Positions 48,999 through 62,428 of a stretch of DNA of 64,000 nt are shown here, piece after piece (position 1 is the stretch's first letter; each line of letters begins with the position of its first letter). The notes beneath the pieces were generated by a model, which was not told the DNA's origin, did no database searches, and saw only the letters and a list, made by a program, of their open reading frames with translations. The stretch is from assembly GCA_025677815.1 (NCBI GenBank), contig JAIXMP010000029.1:124001-188000 (forward strand), given 5' to 3'. This DNA comes from Phascolomyces articulosus (Eukaryota > Mucoromycota > Mucoromycetes > Mucorales > Lichtheimiaceae). A program made the position numbers and the translations under genes.

Positions 48999-50085
48999 TT
49001 ATCTTTTCTTGGTAATAATAGAAATACCATCAAATAATGGAAGCATGACCACTTCAACTCGTTCATCTTTTAATACATGTTGATTAAATGCATGAACTTG
49101 TTTGGCCATTCCAGGAATATCTCGTTTGAATTCAAGATTGGAAGGAATCACATCGTATCCTGCTTGTCGATGGACTTGTCCATAAAAAAGGACTGTATAA
49201 ATTATATAACAAACAGGTTTAATCCCACTGTACGACGTGATATACCAATACTACTAGTTCCCATCACATCACATCCATTTTTATATAATATATACCATTA
49301 TCTGCAATAATAACACCGTCATCCGATAATAAATCATGATCCATAATGAAATCATAGTATGACATTAATCCCCCTTTATCCGCATCTAAAAATATATGCA
49401 TGAGGATGAGTGACCATATTTATGGAATACGGTTACCATGACACAGACACACCCATGTTTATTTTTATGAATATCACATGATACCATACCAATAAAAACA
49501 AAATCGTATTGTTCTTTGGGTCGTTCTGATGCAAGAAGATGCAAACTGTTGTCGAATGCAAAAATAAATAAATAAAATAGTAACGATGAGCCTTTTACAT
49601 CCTCCTATGGCAATAGAATTCATCATTTAGACTACTACTGCTTATTACCTTTCCAATGCAGGACCAAGAATATATTCAATACGATCCTCCAACTTGGCTT
49701 TTTTGGTAAACTTTTTAGCTATATCTAAAGCTTTTTCATCGATTTCCAACGAAACTACTTTCGATGACAGTGAAGAGGAGGAGGGGACAGGAAGAGCAGA
49801 TGCCATGGCAATAGTAGAACCACCCGTAAATGATCCAATTTCAAGAATATGATGACTTCTAAAAATTTTAATCAATTGATGTAATAATTTATGTTGTGTT
49901 TCTGTCGCCATGAACTGATATAATTGTTCAAAATGATGCTTGGTTTCTTGAGATAAATCCTTGAGGATAGTGGCGATATGAGGTGTAAAAGGAGTACTTA
50001 AGTCATCGGTATACGCTTCTTCTTTAATTCGTAATCGATGATCAATATCACCAGGGAAATTATCGATATTGCTATTAAAGATCAT
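48999..50085 (-). CDS. Class I SAM-dependent O-methyltransferase (CCoAOMT/COMT-like)
   Basis: Four exons (49649-50085, 49490-49545, 49296-49385, 48999-49192) give 258 residues, typical for this family. Motif I is LEIGSFTGGSTIAMA, the SAM-binding loop; KVVSLEIDEKALDIAKKF is the acidic end of strand 2; FVFIDADKGGLMSYYDF is the metal-binding/catalytic block; and DDGVIIADNVLFYG carries the second acidic site. These fit cation-dependent catechol/caffeoyl-CoA-type O-methyltransferases (Methyltransf_3), which methylate vicinal hydroxyls of small aromatics. The real substrate is unknown. It lies on the same strand as, and 3.4 kb downstream of, an adenylate-forming reductase, so a shared pathway is possible but unproven. 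Confidence 0.88.
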
Positions 50086-51996
50086 GTTTTTTTAAAAAAA
50101 AAATTGGAGGGAGATAAAAGAGAAAGAAAGAAAGAGACGGCGTTCAACAAACCTTAGTTGTATTTTTAGTTGTGATTTCTTTTGTACCATTTGGTTGGGA
50201 CATTGATTATGCACTCAACAAATTACAAAACAAACAGTTTCACTCAAACATGCAAATTTATGCAATCAAGGGTAAAAAAGCACGTTGATCATCATTTAGT
50301 ATAACGATAACAAATACCTGCGTACTATGGCCCACAAACAAATAATGACCCGCGTTTTAGGTACAATCTCTACAACAAACAATAGCTGTGGATAATAATA
50401 ACTTTGTCGGAAATGTCAATCTATAGTTTAAAAAAAAGAGGCGTTTTGTTGTTTGTGTATATTTCTTCTCGATACAAATCCAGATATTGTAAAATCAAAT
50501 TTCTTTTACTTACTTGATTGCATGGAATAGGGCATCAAGGGCCACTGCATCTCTTCTCCTGCATTCTTCCTTTATGTTATACGTACTAAATAACGGGTCA
50601 TCAATGGAGAGTTATCCAATGATTTCGTTTATATATTTTATTGGCATTCTGTAGAATGCGGTATAAGATCAACACTATTTATAAATATAATTTTTATAGT
50701 ACAAGTTTATTCCATGGTGGAGGAAGCACGCACTCGGGGCATGCATTATTTCTTTCCCAATGCATGGAAAAAAATATACGAAAATACGTACGTTAAATAA
50801 TGCAATTATCGAATGTTGAAAACAATGACGTTCCAATTGTTCCATTGGGATGTGTATGTCTTTGTTATACACTTTGGTATCCCAACTACTACTTGTATCT
50901 GTGCCAAATGTCAATTTATTGCGTGACGGTAGAAATAGAGTATTTGAAATATAAACTCTCAGTGGTTGTAGTACGTGGACCATCAATGTTTGAAGGCTCG
51001 AACTGATAGTCATTTTTCGCACTGACATTGTTGATATACCGTCTTTGTTTCTAAACAAACCGGGTGCACTGTGAATTTAATCTCCAAAGCAAGATGGATA
51101 AAGTTAAATATATAAGTATAATAATGATCTCTTTTTTTTCTTATATGATCCACATGAACCGATTCGTCTATGATGTGATGTTCATTTTTCTCATAGTTGT
51201 TTTTTATGCAAAAAGGAAATGACTATATGTACTAAACATACGCGTTGATAAGCAAAAAACAAAAAATCAAGGAAAATACCAAAAAAAAAATTTTAAGCAT
51301 CATCAATATTGCAGTACTATCGAAAAGATGCACAATTATAATAACAACCCTACTACACTGATGACAATATATTAATTTTTTGTTATAGTTTGTGTTTACC
51401 CTTTTTATTATATTGAATTATTAGGAGCATAAAAAAAATACGAACATATGACCGTTGAAGGCATTCAATCATCGAGTCTTTGTTTATATAAAAGGTCAGA
51501 ATATATTTGTTAATAACTATTTCCTTTTTATTTTCTTACTATATGGCGACGGCTATTACGACGACGACAAGACAACGTTTTTTGTTGTTGATGATCAACT
51601 AGTCGACGGGTCTAAGAACGTTTATAATCATAATAAAAATAAATCTTCTGCAACAAGCTATCACGCGAAATATTATACTATTGTAGCCCTTCTATGTAAG
51701 AAACAATATTATTACGTACACCAACACTATGTGGGCTTTTAGACCCTTCATACAAATTAAAGCCTTCTACACCCAACGCATTGTTTTGATGTCTGATGGC
51801 TTTCTGTAACTCAACAGTATTATTAACTAGACCTATATTTATATTTTCATAGTATGATTCTTACAGAAACATTTGATGAACTAGTCGTTTGGATGGGAGG
51901 ATTATTGGGTTCAATTGTATCAACAACAATGCATTGACTAGACATTACAGCGATGGAACGCTGCTATAGTAGATAAAAAAGTATCCAGCATTTTTT
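50086..51996. other. Spacer with an unidentified minus-strand frame
   Basis: 50675-51058 on the minus strand is a 127-codon frame with normal composition (PLRVYISNTLFLPSRNKLTF then GTDTSSSWDTKVYNKDIHIP). I do not recognise it and see no intron partners; probably a relic or small lineage-specific gene. The rest, including the low-complexity plus-strand frame at 51455-51742, has no support. Confidence 0.35.
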
Positions 51997-52281
51997 TTAC
52001 CACAAACTTCCATCAGTAATGCTGATACCTGGATCCAAATTCGAAAAATACACTTTCATTTCGAAGCAAGGCTTGGTTGTGCCATTGAGTGTACGTCGAC
52101 AACAGTCGTTTGGAGGCTTTATTTCTGAGACTAGGAAGATATTAATTGGTAATGATCTTTTGGTGGAGAAGACCGAATAATCAGGTTTTTTATATGAGCC
52201 GTTATTACAGGCGTTGTCATCAAGGAAAATCTTCTTGTTAGCCCAATAATAATACAATGGTGATGTTGGTATTAATAACAA
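51997..52281 (-). pseudogene. Fragment with a PD-(D/E)xK-like signature, repeated-family relic
   Basis: A minus-strand frame of 94 codons reads YYYWANKKIF, then GSYKKPDYSVF and, about 14 residues later, FLVSEIKPPND, followed by KPCFEMKVYFSNLD. The order PD...(E)xK is the signature of the PD-(D/E)xK nuclease fold, and I recall a large family of Mucorales hypothetical proteins with a KKPDY...EIKPP core at this spacing. Here nothing complete surrounds it: stops follow directly, and the upstream minus-strand piece (52347-52571) does not read through. I call it a relic; nuclease activity is not implied. Confidence 0.45.
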
Positions 52282-53464
52282 TTATTATTATACAAGCAGC
52301 GTCTTATCATATAAAAATCGTCATCACAGCAATTGTTTTGTTTAGCTTACCATTCGTAACCAAATAATGATTCGTCTTGACCGAATATAGTTTCAAAAAG
52401 ACCATGCAGATATTTGTGTGCAAAAAGTATCTTCAAAGATACGAGATGTTCCGTATGATACTCGTCTGTTATGCTTCCGTAAATGAGGATCTCTGAAAAC
52501 AAAAATGCAAAGTATACAAATAAACATGTGGCATAAATTCCTTGGTCCTTAGCTGCGCAATTTTGTGACAACTTCGGTCAAAATGACTTGACTGAAGCAT
52601 ACACTGACTCCATTGATCACATACCCAATCCGATCCCCCTCCTTCCTCTTGGTATTAGAGACCAAACTACCACTGTAGCATCCGTCTTGTCATCTCTTTC
52701 ACAAGCTCCCAAAATGACTGAACTGAAATTCATTGACAAGCTTGCAAAAAAAAAAAATACATTATTCCTAAATTTCTTGGAAAGATTGTATAATGAAAGT
52801 GTATTTCAAGACATACTACAATTACAAACGTCTGAGGATTGTTATTCTGTATATTTTTATTATATAAATTGCAGCGAAACAAAAGTAAGAATAAGTAATT
52901 ATTAAGGTACGATTATATGAATAAAGCCAAATATCTTCTTATTCCACTCTACAACTTTTTTCATCCTTTCATTATATGAAAAACAACAATAGTAGTTTAA
53001 CCCAGAACAAATAGAAATACAGCTCTTCGTAGTATATAATATTCATAATATAATATCAAACCATATCTCTTCTCCTCCTCTATAATAAAATAGCAGTATA
53101 AAATATTATTTATCTGGTTTATTATAATTTTTATTATATAAAAACAATTTGTCAATAGAAATAATAATCGTAACTAAGTTAGGCATATTCCACCTATATG
53201 ACTGTGTTGACTTGCTTCCATGACTGATTATTTTTGTTTATTTGGAATAGTATGTTTATCTATATATAAAAATACAAACGGTAATAGTATCAAAAATGTT
53301 GTTTTTTTTATTAAAAGAGAAATGGTAATTAAAAAAGGATATTTTTTATAACACTATTTGAATACTATATATATAATAAATGGATTCTGCATTCATGGAA
53401 CGATGGACTGCAGGTTGCTAGAATAGTGAGATAGATAGAAATACTATTTTATAGAAAAGCAATA
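52282..53464. other. Relic spacer with dispersed repeat copy B
   Basis: Includes a minus-strand piece (52347-52571) that may be an upstream exon of the neighbouring relic, a plus-strand 105-codon frame (52588-52905) of unknown meaning, and repeat copy B. The last ~250 nt are the 3' flank of the reductase gene. Confidence 0.4.
52991..53200. repeat. Dispersed repeat, copy B
   Basis: Direct-orientation partner of 34535-34748. Similarity is patchy but collinear, starting AGTAGTTTA and ending AAGTTAGGCATATTC. Non-coding. Both copies sit in relic-rich spacers, consistent with old transposable-element debris. Confidence 0.55.
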
Positions 53465-56400
53465 TTATATATCAAACCCAAGTTGACGCCATGACAAAAG
53501 ACATTTTTTAAATAACGACACATCTAGTACAGGTGCCATAGCCAATGAAGGTGCAATTTGAACCGTTTCTTCTGTATCCCATAATGGCATTCTATGGTAA
53601 TAATTTTCTCCTGTTGTAGAAGACACATTTGTTGCCCAATTATTCTCGAAATAAGATAATAACCGATAGGCTGGATTGTCTTCCTGTTTTCGAAGTTCAT
53701 CTACCCATTGATCTGTTTGAACAATATCAAACTCAAGTCCACAATCCGTCATCATCTGAAGCATTTCCAACCATGTTATACGATTTGGATTAATAATATG
53801 ATGAAAAGTAGGGCATCGGCGTCTTTGTTGTTGTTCTCTTGATATGCACGATGCTTTTGTAAAATAATCATTTAAAGGAGATATGGCATAATGAAGCATA
53901 ATTTCCAAAATAGCAGTAGCAGCTGAATCCACAGGAAGCCAATCCACGTGAGGAATTCGAAATGATTGATCCGGCATTTTATTCATGACTGCACCTCCCA
54001 TCATCATCAATGGATAGTGTTCACTTGCATTCCAAACACCATGATGTGTATCACCCATGATTTGACCCATTCGTTCCACAAAGCATGGCATATTCTTATG
54101 CTCAGCTAAATATGAAAACATCTGTTCGACAATATACTTGGATTGCGCATAACCCATTGGCAAAGCAACATGTGGATCTTGAGGCGAAGGGCGTTCAGGA
54201 ATAATATAATCTTCCTTTTGTAAAAATTGAGGGAGCGATGCCGTTGCACTGATACTTGAAATTACATGGACATGAATAGGAGGTTTGGTTGGACCTCGAT
54301 AAGCAAATTGAATCAAATTATATAAGCCACGAATACAGGCACGATCGTAATGTTGAATGGTATGATTAAAATCAAGAAGCCAACCACAGCATTGAATCAT
54401 TGTAACCTCTTGTTGCAGTTGGTAATACATGGAGGCACCTAGTCCCAGGAAGGAAGCGTCAAGATGATTCGTGATGGGTAGCACATGGACCTTGTTATGA
54501 AAGATATCGTTAAAATCAGGTGGAGAAAGATGTCGATCTTGAAAAGCTTGAGCGATACGTTTCTTTAATTTGGATTGTTGATCGTCATTACCATCACCAT
54601 TCCCACAGCGAACTAGACAGTATATTTTTCTAATGTGTCGAGAATGCATCATGGAATCAAGAAGAAAAGAACCCAGTGAACCAGTAGCACCAGTGAGTAA
54701 GACCGTTTGTTCTTGAGTAGGATGATGGCTATTGGATGCCTTGGTAGGGAAATCATTTTCAATGCGTGCAAAATAACCATAAAGAATCGATTGAGTTTCT
54801 TGATAATGTTTTTCTTGTCTTTTTTTACTTTCTTCCAACAACAATGAGGAGGAAGATTCCACTTTGGAGGTATGGTTTTCCATCGATGAAAAAGAGGAGC
54901 CAAGAATATGAGCAGGTGTTAAAACTTGTATCATGGATTCAATCGTTGGATATTCAAAACAAAAGTTTGTTACAGATAAAACAGACTTGAATCGAATAGA
55001 AATTTTGTTTCGTAACTGAATGGCCAAAAGAGAATCTAATCCATAATCGAACAAAGGCACTGTTGGATCAATTGTTTGGTTGATAGGATGAAGTACTTGT
55101 GAAGCTGCCTGATATAAAAATGTCTGAATGTCTTGTTCACTTTTCATGCTGGATAATTCGTGATTTTCCATAGAAGAGGATGATGATGTTGCTGTTCCTT
55201 GAAGAAATGTATCGTACATTTGATCGATTTCTTTCTGAAAGAAGTCAATGGTCTTTTGACGAGTCAAGGTGCCTTTGAATGTCGTTACCAACTTTTTATC
55301 CAAGGGTAGAATGTATACCATGTGTGGAATCATAAGGGTACTATGACTGGGTGCCATCTTGTTTGCTTGTTTGACTCCATCATAAACTATATATACATCA
55401 ATGTATTTTAAAATGAGTTTCAAAAAAATATATATTTGTTTTCGTATATTTATATATACTACCTTTGGATACTATTTCAGTTGGTGAAAACTTGTTTATT
55501 TGATTCGTATCTAATTCAATTAAAACAGCAGTACATTCTCTGTTTTCTCCAATAACCATACAATTTTTTACAATATCCAATTGATTGATTTCATTTTCCA
55601 TTGGAATGGGATTTGTTTTTTCACCGTTTTTCCTATAGAATAGTAAAAAAAAATGAATATTAAAAATATGATCAATTTTCTCATTTATGATAGTATATAT
55701 ATACTTACATGACCAAAGTGTCGTCAACACGTCCAACATGACGCCATATACCTGAATGAGGAGGATCTTGAACAAACAGATCACCTGTAGCATAACCACC
55801 ATCCAATCGATTAATGACATTTTTTCCAAGAGCAGGATAATTGGCAGTAAAAGTGAGCTGATAAACACTACTACTATCATTCTTTTTGATTGGTGATTCA
55901 CCCGACTTATTGATAGGTTCCCAATAAATATAAGGACTTGTTGGACTTGTCAATGTTTTCATATGATACCATTGTTTATTATCTCGAGAAAGATCTGGAC
56001 CACCCACAAAACCCGTTTCTATTAAGGTTTTTTTTAATAATACTAGTTAGCCAACAAAACTCTTTTTTGCTGGGACATTATCATTCAACAAAAAACATCG
56101 ATATACCCAACTAAGAAAATAATTACACGAACCTGATGATCCATAGCCATTACGCACATTCAATCCTTTAGAATGCAAATAATCACCCACTGCAAGATTC
56201 AAAGGTGCGCCACTATAGGTACAATACTTGATTTGATGAAACACCTTTGTAATTGATTGTAATAAAACACGTACTTGTTGTTCATTCTCATTTTTTTCTT
56301 GATTCTTGACATAAGTCGCCAGTTCTTCTAACTGAATAGGAGGGACCGTTATGGCCGTGACACCTAATCTCTCAATGACGTAGAGCGTATCTCGAGGCAA

Positions 56401-57351
56401 TGGAGGAAGTCGATAAAACATTACAGCCGTAGCACCCATAGAAAGAATCATAAAAAGAGACATAATTCCATGCCCATGAAACAATGGAAACGTCAACATG
56501 ACAACATCCTTCATACTTAATGGAAGAGAAGCGTTTCTAAAATGAGATCCAAGTAAATCCAATACGGTAAACAAGAGAAGTCGGTTGGTATGATAGATTG
56601 GTTTGGGAAATGAGGTCGTTCCAGAAGTATGAATAATCAAAATAGTTTCCTCATGCTGTTGACGTTTCATTGTTGTTGTTTTTTCTTGTCTTTGATAATG
56701 AAAAATGGAACAATCATCCACATGATCATCTCTAGTAGCAATTGAAAGTTCAAAAGTAGAACAATTCAATAATGCATCGTGTTTTGAAAATCGCGGCAAG
56801 ACCTTGAATGGAATCTTTTTCAAACAAGTACTACTTTTTATTGTTGAATCGTTATTTTCTACTTCTTGAATTGATTGACAACATGTTTGCGCCATGACAT
56901 GGTATTTTTCTGATGTTACCAAGTAACCCGTTTGTGTATTGGCTAATAAATGCTTTATAGCTGATGCTGAATTCCTTGTTGAAATGGGGAAAACGACCCG
57001 TTGTAATTTAAGAAGAGCGAGAATCGTCAACAAGGATAAAACCGGATTATCCAAGAGATAAGCAACACAAGAAACATGAGTTAATTCGGGTGCCCATTCT
57101 TTCGCCAAAGTTGTGGAAATGATATCGATTTCATTAAAAGTCAAGGTTTCAAAAGTAAGTTCATTGTTGTTATCGTTGTTCTTTTCCTTTGGGTTATGAT
57201 TCAGTTGATAACGGAGACATATTTGATTGCCGTAACGAGAGACACGATCACGAAACATTTCGATCAATGTACCATAATCTGTATAACTGGTGCCGTCCTC
57301 AAGATAGTTATTGTTACTGATGCTCAACGTTGTTGAATACTGTGTCGACAT
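53465..57351 (-). CDS. NRPS-like adenylate-forming reductase (A-T-R)
   Basis: Four exons (56133-57351, 55709-56018, 55463-55632, 53465-55386) give about 1206 residues. Adenylation domain: A3 IIHTSGTTSFPKP, FPLFHGHGIMSLF, A5 NGYGSSETGF across the first intron, A7 GYATGDLF, A8 GRVDDTLVMKNGEKTNP, and the A10 Lys in TFKGTLTR. The carrier domain has FDYGLDSLLAIQ with the phosphopantetheine Ser. The reductase domain has TGATGSLGSFLL (NADPH binding), SSISATA and the GYAQSKYIVEQ Tyr-x3-Lys. Such enzymes activate a carboxylic acid, load it on the carrier arm and release it reductively as an aldehyde or alcohol. No condensation domain is present. NGEKTNP sets it with fungal aryl/alkyl-acid and Lys2-like reductases; the substrate is open. 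The 5' splice site at 56132 (GTTCGT) is weak. Confidence 0.9.
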
Positions 57352-60240
57352 GATGGTTTTTTTTTTAAAAAAAAAAGAGAATAGCTAGTAGTTTATTTTT
57401 TTTTCTTTTGTGAAAAAATAGAAATATCATTCAATTTATATTTAAATCCATTTTTTTCCCTTCCTTTGACAGGCGAAAAGCTTGTTTTCTTTTCGTGTTT
57501 TTTTGGGGTAAGTAGAGTGTATGGGCAAATCATTTAATAATGATAACAAAAAATCTGGATAAAAAGAGGTTGAGTCTATCATTTTATATTTACGATCACG
57601 AATTTTTTTTTTAGAAACAGAAGAGTAGATAATTGATAATAACCATTCAAACAATAGGTAATAAATGTACAAAGGAGTTAAGAAACTCTATTATTTTTTG
57701 GATTACTGTAAAGAGATATAGATATAAAGAATTTATTCATTGTTCATCGTTTCTCTTCCTTTATATCTAGCAGACAATGTATATCTACAATATTATATAA
57801 TTGTATTGTTGTTAAACATATTCCATCAAATTTTAACCTTACAGGTTTTCATTGTTATTCACATGTGTGCATCGACTCCTTCTTTTCATCCCGTTTTAAT
57901 TCAGGGTCTCCTTGCTTACTATTATATAGATTGAAAGATTTATTCTCTAACAACTATTGTACAGGTATTATTACACCAATGACTTTTTCTCCTGGATCAT
58001 TTTATTAATATACTTGCATTCTTCTTCATGTCACTTACAAGATGAAATCAGCATAATGTTTATATATATATATATATAATATCAACATATCTAACTCATG
58101 ACATAAATAGACCATTTACTGATATTGTTACAAGCTCATATTATATCTTCAGTTGTATAATATGTATACCTCTCATAGAAATCATTGTTGTTTGCATGAT
58201 AGATTAAGTCTCGTTCCTTCATACGTAGTATACATAATATTATTGAATAGTCATAAGACACTTTTATATATAATCTTTAACCTAATTTTTATTTATATAC
58301 AATAAATGAAATTCTACTAGATATCGCTCATCAGCAGCTAACTTGCCTCTTACTTCTTTATTTATGAATACTTTTTATTTTATTTTTCATGATAACATCA
58401 CATAATCATTAGTCATAAAAATAGCAGACTTTATTATTATTATAAAGGAAACTGATGATCACTACCTATTATTATTAATATGGAAAAAAAAAAGAATTCA
58501 AGAAGTTAGCGGCTATATGGGATTTATCGTCACTAAAATAGTAAAAAAGAAAACGCTGCTCTCCTATAGATAATCATCATAAAAAGTGACACATAAATCC
58601 TTGGCATTTTTTTTATTAACAACAGTAAACAGTGTTTTAGCTGCATAATTACGCCAAAATGTCAACATCATTCTCAATGTTCGGTAACACAATTACTTTA
58701 TTGGATGATGGTTTCAAACTATGACCATCATTCATCGTCTATCAAATGCTTCATTATTATAATAACTTCTATACATGGTCATTCAATCATCAAATAAAGA
58801 ACCTCTTTCATTAATATATAATTGAATAATCAATCACCTACTTTTACAAGAAACTGTAGCATTCACTATTACTAATTAATTAATTAAAAAAAAAGAAACA
58901 GTTCGAGAAGAACTCAACAATAATGCCAAGAAATGAATGAAAATCGTTCCAACAAGAAATAAACTACATAACAAAAAAAGGAAAAACGGTAAACTATTTT
59001 AATGGTATAGATTATTACTACATGCATCCTTATTATCTTTGAAGTAGTTCCAATTAGAATAAGAACCAGTGCCACCCATCCTTACATTCAAACATTACGT
59101 TAGCAGAGAATCATTTGAGTTATATTTGAACTTAATGAAGAATGATCCTAATAGGAGAAGAAGAAGGAAAGAAGAAGCGGTTGACAACTGAATCAATATT
59201 CCGCCACAACAACTACGATGATAAAAGTTTTACCACGTGGATATGCATTAGGACAATCCATTTTATATTTCCAGAACGAATTGGAGAGTGAAAGTTTTAC
59301 CCTGGATTTGTTCAATCGATTATTTGAAAAAAAAAAAAAGTATCTTAAGTTACTGTAAATGCTTTTGAAACCAAACCAAACTCATCCATTGTAACCAAAG
59401 CGTGGGACCCTGACATTATGAATGATTTGTTAAGTTCCAAACACCGGTCGACTTAAGGGATCTGTGCATATTTTTGGGTTTCAATTTTTTTTTTTCTCGG
59501 CGCAATATCCGATGTGATTGTTTGATTATGATAAATTGGGCATCGTCTTAACTTATATGATTAGACTTTATATTTTTAGAAGAAGTAAAAAAGGTTTTAA
59601 AATGATGCCATGAGCAAATCAAAATGGTAAAAAATAAAAAAAAAAAGGTTTTGAAAGGTTTTTTTTTTTATATTGCAGATCAATTCATCCAATAATACTC
59701 GCGGAAAAACGGACAATTTTTAAAAGGACTATTATCAATGGAATGGTTCAGTAATAATAATAATAATGATGATATAGAATAATGTTTTTTCTTTTATGCA
59801 CGCAAAGCCTCACGTTTACTTATTATTATGAATAATATTACATTTGTTTCATGCATCCAAGTAACTTTCATGGATGGATGATGAATAAATCCATAATAAT
59901 TATTTATAGCATAGAAAAACCTTTAAAGAAAAAAAAAAAAAAAAAGGAGTGTGTTTAAGTCTGTTGACTTATAAAAAAAGATCGCCCATTTTTTTTTCTC
60001 ATAGGTTTCTCTATTTTAATACATGTTTTTTTACACACTTGAAAAAAAAAAAATTGATCATTCAAGAACAACTAAAACTCCGTTTTTTTTTGTGGGACCC
60101 AGTTTCTTTTTAGTACTTTTTTTCTTCTTCTTTTTTCTTCTTCCTTAACTCTTCTTCTAATAACTACTTGTTTATTTACCAACTACTATCACTCTTCCTC
60201 TTTCTCTCTCTTTTTTTATATATTTATATACATAATCTAC
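57352..60240. other. 2.9-kb gene-free stretch upstream of the zinc-finger gene
   Basis: Lies between two divergent starts. AT-rich with A/T-runs; all open frames are short and low complexity. The last ~150 nt (CTTCTTCTTTT..., then TATATATTTATATA) look like a pyrimidine-rich leader of the plus-strand gene. I see no RNA gene. Confidence 0.45.
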
Positions 60241-61677
60241 ATGTCACAAGCTGTAGACAAACCTACATTACCAGGCATTCAATTCTTACTCAGCTCGTCC
60301 GATGGTAAATTTTCTATTCTTTTTTTTTTTACGTAAAAAAATATACAGCAAGATTAACTTGAAAATTAATTAGAACGAGAAGAGAAGAAAATGTCGACAT
60401 CGCAAGAAGGAGGAGGATCGATGAATACCCGGCCCATGGGGCATAGAAGTACTAGAAGTGTAAGTAGTCTTCCTTCTGACTTGCAAAAATTATCATTGTA
60501 TCCTTCAACAACACATGACGATAATATTACCGTAAAACAACAACAACAACGCCAAGATACACTTATGATGGAATCAAATAATAATAATCCTTCTATCACG
60601 ACGACAACGACTACAACAGCAAATTCTGAGAATCAACAAGGACAAGGAGGAGGACATTTACCATTTACCATGTCATCGCCACAAAATTCATCCAATTCAA
60701 AAGCACCGAGTTGGATGTATCAATCATCAGGTCCTGTTTTATTACCTCCTTTACCACATCAGTTGGGTTCAAGTAATAGTGCATCGACTACACCTCGTCA
60801 TCTTTCAAATCATCGCTCCCATCGTCATCACCAACACCATCGTCGTCCTGCAGGTGCTACTCATGGTCGATCTGTTTCTGAATATACCATACCACCACAA
60901 CATCAACAACATCATCTTCAACCCCCAGTACCCCCATTACCTCCTACTTCTAATAATAACACCAACAACAATAATAATAACAATAACGGTTTATTACAAA
61001 CACCTCCACCTCATTCACAATTACAACATCAAAGACCATTATTACCTTTTGATAGTTTACCTTATATGAATCGACCTACACCACCTTTATCTACATCACC
61101 AAGATTAGGAGCAGGAGCATTAAATGGTGTAAGTGGACATGGTGGTGGGCGTCATCCTCATCATACACATCGTCGTGCAGTTTCTGCTAATACAGTGGAT
61201 TTCATGTTTCGACCCCCTGTTCCTTCTACTTCTTCTTCCTCCTCTTCTTCTTCAACGACTTCTTCCCATCAGCAACAACATCCACAACAACAACATCAAC
61301 ATCATCGTGCACAATCCGATAGTCCACCTGAACAAAGATTAAGATCCCCTCCATTATTACCTACATCTTCATCTACTTCTTCATCTACATTACAACAACA
61401 GCAAGAAGCTGCAGATGACCTACAGAGTCAACAGCCACAACTGCAACGCGATGCAAACTCCGGACGCTATTTATGTCCATATTGTAATAAGGGATTTAGT
61501 CGACCCTCTTCATTACGTATTCATACATATTCACATACAGGAGAAAAACCATTTATATGTGCAGAAGAAGGATGTGGACGTCGTTTTAGTGTACAGAGTA
61601 ATATGCGTCGTCATTTGAGAGTTCATCGAATGGGTCGTTCTTCTGTAAAGACTGGTAGTCCACTCAGAAAATTATAA
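60241..61677 (+). CDS. C2H2 zinc-finger transcription factor
   Basis: Two exons (60241-60304, 60374-61677) give 455 residues. The first exon adds MSQAVDKPTLPGIQFLLSSS, which joins in phase to the long second exon. Most of the protein is disordered, with runs of Gln, His, Asn, Pro, Ser and Thr. Two adjacent C2H2 fingers close it: CPYCNKGFSRPSSLRIHTYS (last His follows) and CAEEGCGRRFSVQSNMRRHL, with a TGEKPF linker, then a short basic tail. Such two-finger C-terminal DNA-binding domains are typical of fungal stress, nutrient or developmental regulators. The long non-coding stretch upstream would suit a highly regulated gene. Target unknown. Confidence 0.85.
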
Positions 61678-62428
61678 TCATCCAACAACCCACCTTCTTT
61701 ACTTCTTCTCCTCCTTCCTTTTCTTATATTCCCTTGGTTTTCCTTCCCTTTTTTTGGTTTTCCCTTTTCATTCCGTTCTTTTTTTTTTCATCATTTTCAT
61801 ATCATCATTATCATCCTCCCTTGAATACACATAAAACAACAACACACAAACTTCTTTTTATTATTCATATTATGATGTTCTTATTTTGTTTCCAATTTTT
61901 TTATTATTATTTTGTTATATACTAGTCTAACTCTTTCTTTTTTTTTTATATCTTTTTTATCGAGTGATGTACATTTTTTCTTCTTCTTTATCCTCCTTCT
62001 TTCTGTTCATTTCATACTATTATTCATCAATATCATTCACCCCTTCAAAAAAAAAAAAAGAAACATAAAAAAAAATTATTTGTGAACAAACAAACAAACT
62101 ATACAAAAAATGAGGTAGCGAGGTGGAAAAACAATAATAATAAAGTTACAACCCGATACTAACATACATTATCAACCCTTACAAAAAAAAATTATAATAA
62201 TCAATGTAATGCATTGACCAACCGCAAATAGGAAAAAAAAAAGAAAGTTTGGTATTCCGTCACTTGAGTCGATTATGCTGCTGGCATTTTGCCACGTCGA
62301 TTCTCTTTTTTTCACCTTTTCCCGCACACACACACATCCCCTTTCCCTTTTCTGTCAAACAAAAAAATATATATATATACTTGATTCTTTCCTTTCTATA
62401 CCTTTCTTTTATTATTATTATAATCTAT
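61678..62428. other. Spacer between zinc-finger and lectin genes
   Basis: T-rich 3' side of the zinc-finger gene, then A-runs and, near 62330-62400, a CACACA/CCTTT leader tract before the lectin start. No gene seen. Confidence 0.45.

Noticed and set aside
51455..51742. 95-codon plus-strand frame with Tyr/Asp/Asn-rich sequence
   Set aside because: Low complexity, no splice partners, no family; lies in relic-rich spacer.
57442..57672. Short frames beside the reductase start
   Set aside because: Promoter-side AT-rich noise with no codon bias.
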